This document shows positions 15,801 to 18,788 of a stretch of DNA of 18,788 nt, piece after piece (the stretch's first letter is position 1; every line of letters starts with the position of its first letter). The position numbers and the translations under genes are program-made. The notes under the pieces are model-generated. The model saw only the letters and a program-made list of their open reading frames with translations. It ran no database searches and was not told the origin of the DNA. The stretch comes from Alphaproteobacteria bacterium (GTDB taxonomy: Bacteria > Pseudomonadota > Alphaproteobacteria > Caulobacterales > Caulobacteraceae): NCBI GenBank assembly GCA_018895795.1, contig JAHINZ010000178.1, forward strand, positions 1-18,788. Reading direction: 5' to 3'.

Positions 15801-15811
15801 TCAGGCCTTGG
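15790..15811. repeat. 22-bp perfect palindrome over the LOG and mscL stop codons
   Basis: The sequence reads the same on both strands for 22 bp, centred on TGA|TCA, the two abutting stop codons. Both genes end Lys-Ala-stop within or next to it. Folded as RNA it gives a stem of 9 bp around GATC from either transcript. No T-run follows in either direction. It may be a compact bidirectional transcript end or simply a coincidence of matching codons. Confidence 0.7.
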
Positions 15812-16316
15812 GCTTGGCCCTGGCGGCGGGTTTCGCGGCCGGCTTGGCGATGGGGGGCTTGGTCGACGCCTGGGCGACGACCGGCGCGGCCGCCGGGACG
15901 GGGGCCTTGGCCAGCAGGTCGCGAATTTCCATCAGCAGCGCTTCCTGGGCCGTCGGGGCCGTCGGCGCTTCGGGGGCGGGCTCGGCGGCGTCGGCCCGGC
16001 GGATACTGTTGACGGCCTTGACCAGCAGGAACACCACCACGGCCACGATCAGGAACTGGATCAGGGTGTTGATGAAGGCCCCGTATTGCACGGAAACCTT
16101 CTCGATCGTCGCGGTGGCGGGATTCTCGGGCTTGAGCACCCATTCGAGCTTGGAAAAATCGAGGCCGCCGGTCAGCAGCCCGATCGGCGGCATGATCACC
16201 TGATCGACCAGGCTCTTGACGATGCCGTTGAAGGCCGCGCCGATGATCACGCCGACGGCGAGATCGATGACGTTGCCGCGCGAGATGAACTCGCGAAATT
16301 CCTTGATGACGCTCAT
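15801..16316 (-). CDS. mscL: Large-conductance mechanosensitive channel
   Basis: MscL opens a wide pore when membrane tension rises in hypo-osmotic shock. From ATG 16316 it has 171 aa. The N-terminal amphipathic helix (IKEFREFISRGNVIDLAVGVIIGAAF) runs into the pore-lining TM1 (about 16-45) with its glycine/alanine face. The periplasmic loop is at about 46-77, TM2 at about 78-104, and a charged IRR follows the membrane. The usual C-terminal bundle helix is EALLMEIRDLLAK (125-137). Beyond it comes an unusual tail of about 34 residues rich in Ala, Pro and Lys, making the protein longer than the 130-150 typical. No Shine-Dalgarno is obvious. GGCTCAC (16324-16330) and GTGAGCC (16351-16357) could form a hairpin in the leader. 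It is the last gene after rpsA and ihfB on this strand. Confidence 0.95.
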   Translation of the reverse strand: MSVIKEFREFISRGNVIDLAVGVIIGAAFNGIVKSLVDQVIMPPIGLLTGGLDFSKLEWVLKPENPATATIEKVSVQYGAFINTLIQFLIVAVVVFLLVKAVNSIRRADAAEPAPEAPTAPTAQEALLMEIRDLLAKAPVPAAAPVVAQASTKPPIAKPAAKPAARAKPKA

Positions 16317-16395
16317 GGTCCGGGGCTCACCGATCAGCCTTGCAGGGGACGTGAGCCTGACAGCGTTCGTCCCGAACGGTCAAGGTTAGGCCGGC

Positions 16396-16680
16396 CTACT
16401 CGTCGGCGTTGAGTCGGGCGCGAAGCTCCTTGCCGCTCTTGAAGAACGGCACATGCTTGGCGCGGACATCGACGGTTTCACCGGTGCGGGGATTGCGACC
16501 GGACCGCGCCGGGCGCGAACGCACCGACAGGGCGCCGAAACCCCGAAGCTCCACGCGACCGCCGCCTTCAAGCGACCCGATCATGCGCTCGAGGATGACC
16601 CCGACGACGCGCTCGACATCCTTCTGCGTCAGGTGCGGATTTTCATTCGCGAGCCTGGCGATGAGTTCAGACTTGATCAT
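16396..16680 (-). CDS. ihfB: Integration host factor subunit beta
   Basis: IHF-beta pairs with IHF-alpha to bend DNA sharply for replication, recombination and sigma54 transcription. I start at ATG 16680 (94 aa), since MIKSELIARLA is the family N-terminus; an in-frame ATG at 16749 adds 23 proline-rich residues not seen in the family. Visible signatures are LTQKDVERVVGVILERM (dimer helices), GRVELRGFGALSVRSRPARSGRNPRTGE (residues about 41-68, the beta arm with its intercalating proline in RNPRTG), and VPFFKSGKELRARLN at the C-terminus. An FGALSV core with LRG favours IHF-beta over HU. The only ribosome-site candidate is a weak GGGGA. It lies downstream of rpsA behind a strong terminator, so it probably has its own promoter. 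Confidence 0.95.
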   Translation of the reverse strand: MIKSELIARLANENPHLTQKDVERVVGVILERMIGSLEGGGRVELRGFGALSVRSRPARSGRNPRTGETVDVRAKHVPFFKSGKELRARLNADE

Positions 16681-17023
16681 CGATATCCCCGGCGCCGGAG
16701 GGAGGACTGGCGCGAGCGGACCTTTGCCCAAGGGCGGTTGAGTCTTCAAGAGGCAGCTTGCGATTCCACCGCGCCCGGTCCGACGGGTTCGCCGTGGGTG
16801 AAGGGATCGATTTCCCCACTTTTGGCTGATGATGAGTATTTATTTCTGGATCGCCGCGCCTCATGGACGCCTCAAGGATTGAAACGGGTTCCCTTGCGGT
16901 AAGACGAACCCCGCCAGGGAAGGCGGCCGAGCCCGTCGCTTTTTTGCCCGTCGCCGACGCCGCAGGGTAACCGCAGTCTTTACCAAACCCTTCGCCATCC
17001 AAGGACTTAGCGGGAGAGCGCGC
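16681..17023. other. ihfB upstream region, no gene seen
   Basis: This 343-bp stretch lies between the rpsA terminator and ihfB. I see no credible gene: a minus-strand frame through it overlaps ihfB and resembles no family. It contains two GANTC sites (16740-16744 and 16762-16766), the CcrM methylation target in Caulobacter relatives, and an A/T-rich patch around 16834-16848. It also contains a 9-bp direct repeat GCCCGTCGC (16931-16939 and 16946-16954) around six T. An ihfB promoter should lie here, but I cannot place it with confidence. Confidence 0.5.
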
Positions 17024-17057
17024 AAAGAAAACGGCGGCCGGATCGCTCCGGCCGCCG
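17024..17057 (-). terminator. Intrinsic terminator of rpsA
   Basis: On the minus strand, a perfect 10-bp GC-only stem (arms 17057-17048 and 17041-17032) with a 6-base loop is followed at once by TTTTCTTT (17031-17024). It begins 28 bp after the rpsA stop. This is a textbook rho-independent terminator and separates rpsA from ihfB transcription, at least in part. Confidence 0.9.
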
Positions 17058-17085
17058 CTGACGTCTATCCCGTAAGGGACGAAGA

Positions 17086-18786
17086 CTATTCCTTGGGGGT
17101 GGCCCGCTCGCGCAGGGCCGCGCCCAGGATATCACCCAGCGAGGCGCCCGAGTCCGAAGACCCGAATTGCTCGATGGCTTCCTTCTCTTCGGCCATTTCC
17201 AGCGACTTGATCGACATCGAAACGCGGCGAGCCGCCTTGTCGATGTTGGTGATCTGAGCGTCGATACGATCGCCGACGGCGAAGCGCTCGGGGCGCTGCT
17301 CCTGACGGTCGCGCGACAGGTCCGACTTGCGGATGAACGCGGTCATCATCGCATCGTCTTCACCGAAGCGAACTTCGATGCCGCCGGTGGTCACTTCGGT
17401 CACGGTCACGGTCACGGTCTGGCTCTTGCGATAGGTGTCGCCCGACATCGGATCGCCGCCCAGCTGCTTGATGCCCAGCGAGATGCGTTCCTTCTCGACG
17501 TCGACGTCGAGAACCTTCGCCTTGACCATGTCGCCCTTCTTGTAGCGAGCCATGGCTTCTTCGCCCGACGCGCTCCAGTCGATGTCCGACAGGTGCACCA
17601 TGCCGTCGATGTCGTTGTCGAGGCCGACGAACAGACCGAATTCGGTCGCGTTCTTGACTTCGCCTTCGACGGTCGAGCCGACCGGGTGGGTTTCGAGGAA
17701 CGAATCCCACGGGTTGGCCAGAGCCTGCTTCAGGCCCAGCGACACGCGGCGCTTGGACGGATCGACGTCCAGCACGACCACGTCGACTTCCTGCGAGGTC
17801 GAGACGATCTTACCGGGGTGGACGTTCTTCTTGGTCCAGGACATTTCCGAGACGTGGACGAGACCTTCAACGCCGGCTTCCAGCTCAACAAACGCGCCGT
17901 AGTCGGTGATGTTGGTGATGCGGCCCGTGAACTTGGCGCCGACCGGGTACTTGGCTTCAACACCATCCCACGGATCGGACTGCAGCTGCTTCATGCCGAG
18001 GCTGATGCGCTGGGTGTCCGGGTTGATCTTGACGATCTGCACCTTGACGGTGTCGCCAACGGCCAGGACCTGCGACGGGTGGTTGACGCGCTTCCAGCTC
18101 ATGTCGGTGACGTGCAGAAGGCCGTCAATGCCACCCAGGTCAACGAACGCACCGTAGTCGGTGATGTTCTTGACGACGCCTTCGCGGATTTCACCCTCTT
18201 GCAGCTGCGACACCAGTTCGGTGCGCTGCTCGGCGCGGGCTTCTTCCAGGATGGCGCGACGCGAGACGACGATATTGCCGCGCGGACGGTCCATCTTGAG
18301 GATGGCGAAGGGCTGTTCCTTGCCCATGAGCGGGCCGACGTCGCGCACCGGGCGGATGTCGACTTGCGAGCCTGGCAGGAACGCCGAGGCGCCGCCCAGA
18401 TCGACGGTGAAGCCGCCCTTGACGCGACCGACGATGGCGCCGAGCACGGGGACGTTCTGGGCGTAGACGCCTTCCAGACGGGTCCAGGCTTCTTCGCGCT
18501 TGGCCTTTTCGCGGCTGATGACTGCTTCGCCGAGGGCGTTTTCGAGGCGCTCCAGGAAGACTTCGACGTGGTCGCCGACCTTGATGGTGGGCTTGCCGGC
18601 GTCATCGACGCCAAATTCCTTCTGGGGAACGCGACCTTCGGTCTTCAGACCGACGTCAATGATCGCGAAGTCCTTTTCAATACCGACAACGATACCCTTG
18701 ACGACGGTGCCTTCCGCGAAGTCGCGGCCGCCCATGGAATCGTTCAGCAGCGCTTCGAAATCGTCGCGCGTCGGGTTGAAGCTCAT
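17086..18786 (-). CDS. rpsA: 30S ribosomal protein S1
   Basis: S1 binds mRNA on the 30S subunit and is needed to start translation of structured or leader-weak messages. The visible part is 566 aa with six S1/OB repeats, starting near residues 26, 113, 199, 284, 370 and 457. Repeats 3-5 are the most canonical (NITDYGAFVDLGGIDGLLHVTDMSW and close copies), and repeats 1, 2 and 6 diverge, as in proteobacterial S1. The tail (EQFGSSDSGASLGDILGAALRE) is the usual acidic end. I give ATG 18786 as start, but only two bases (AT on the coding strand) lie upstream in the window. The frame could begin further out, because some relatives carry a few residues before MSFNPTRDDF. Codon use favours GAA and GGT/GTT more than the neighbours, as expected of a highly expressed gene. 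Terminator at 17024-17057. Confidence 0.96.
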   Translation of the reverse strand: MSFNPTRDDFEALLNDSMGGRDFAEGTVVKGIVVGIEKDFAIIDVGLKTEGRVPQKEFGVDDAGKPTIKVGDHVEVFLERLENALGEAVISREKAKREEAWTRLEGVYAQNVPVLGAIVGRVKGGFTVDLGGASAFLPGSQVDIRPVRDVGPLMGKEQPFAILKMDRPRGNIVVSRRAILEEARAEQRTELVSQLQEGEIREGVVKNITDYGAFVDLGGIDGLLHVTDMSWKRVNHPSQVLAVGDTVKVQIVKINPDTQRISLGMKQLQSDPWDGVEAKYPVGAKFTGRITNITDYGAFVELEAGVEGLVHVSEMSWTKKNVHPGKIVSTSQEVDVVVLDVDPSKRRVSLGLKQALANPWDSFLETHPVGSTVEGEVKNATEFGLFVGLDNDIDGMVHLSDIDWSASGEEAMARYKKGDMVKAKVLDVDVEKERISLGIKQLGGDPMSGDTYRKSQTVTVTVTEVTTGGIEVRFGEDDAMMTAFIRKSDLSRDRQEQRPERFAVGDRIDAQITNIDKAARRVSMSIKSLEMAEEKEAIEQFGSSDSGASLGDILGAALRERATPKE

Positions 18787-18788
18787 AT

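Noticed and set aside
16364..16378. Hairpin CGTTCG/CGAACG between ihfB and mscL as a terminator
   Set aside because: The stem is only 6 bp with a 3-base loop and no T-run on the minus strand, so it is not convincing.
16667..17002. 111-aa minus-strand frame upstream of ihfB
   Set aside because: It overlaps the ihfB start in another frame, its start lies close behind the rpsA terminator with no ribosome site, and it resembles no known protein.

Overview
This is a high-GC chromosomal window from an alphaproteobacterium. It most likely belongs to Caulobacter or a close relative. The evidence is the divergent hemC/tsaD pair, a mitofilin-like protein inside the heme gene cluster, rpsA and ihfB as neighbours, Caulobacter-like promoter elements, and very strong G/C preference at third codon positions. 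Almost all of it is core genome. I saw no tRNA or rRNA gene, CRISPR array, insertion sequence, integrase or prophage, and no gene of clearly foreign composition.

Layout. (1) 1-3287, minus strand: a tetrapyrrole cluster read hemC > hemD > mitofilin-like membrane protein > hemY, with hemY running off the left edge. Spacing is tight: 3 bp between hemC and hemD, and an ATGA overlap between the mitofilin-like gene and hemY. (2) 3361-6125, plus strand, divergent from hemC: tsaD > gpsA > a YciI-like protein > a small Rieske protein, probably one operon (tsaD and gpsA share ATGA). (3) 6235-8037, plus: an orphan methyl-accepting chemotaxis protein with two HAMP-like segments. A perfect 24-bp inverted repeat follows its stop codon. 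(4) 8146-8898, minus: a creatininase-family amidohydrolase. It diverges from (5) 9029-12004, plus: acs (acetyl-CoA synthetase), then an exported SRPBCC-fold protein translationally coupled to a DCC/DUF393 thiol-disulfide protein. (6) 12091-14928, plus: a large exported M16 metalloprotease with two M16 repeats fused, followed by a terminator hairpin, then a LOG-family protein (15033-15800). (7) 15801-18786, minus: rpsA > ihfB > mscL, with a strong intrinsic terminator after rpsA. The LOG and mscL stop codons abut inside a 22-bp palindrome.

How the genes work together: HemC and HemD make uroporphyrinogen III, and HemY and the mitofilin-like protein are inner-membrane proteins encoded in the same cluster. 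TsaD (tRNA t6A synthesis) and GpsA (glycerol-3-phosphate for phospholipids) are housekeeping enzymes sharing a transcript with two small uncharacterised proteins. Acs feeds acetate into central metabolism. RpsA and IHF-beta are translation and nucleoid proteins, and MscL is an osmotic safety valve.

I found no convincing undescribed multi-gene system. The items most worth a second look are the mitofilin (Mic60)-like gene in the heme cluster, the small Rieske protein in the tsaD-gpsA operon, and the two palindromic elements at convergent gene ends. The long open frames antisense to hemC/hemD, acs and the M16 gene are by-products of GC-rich codon usage.
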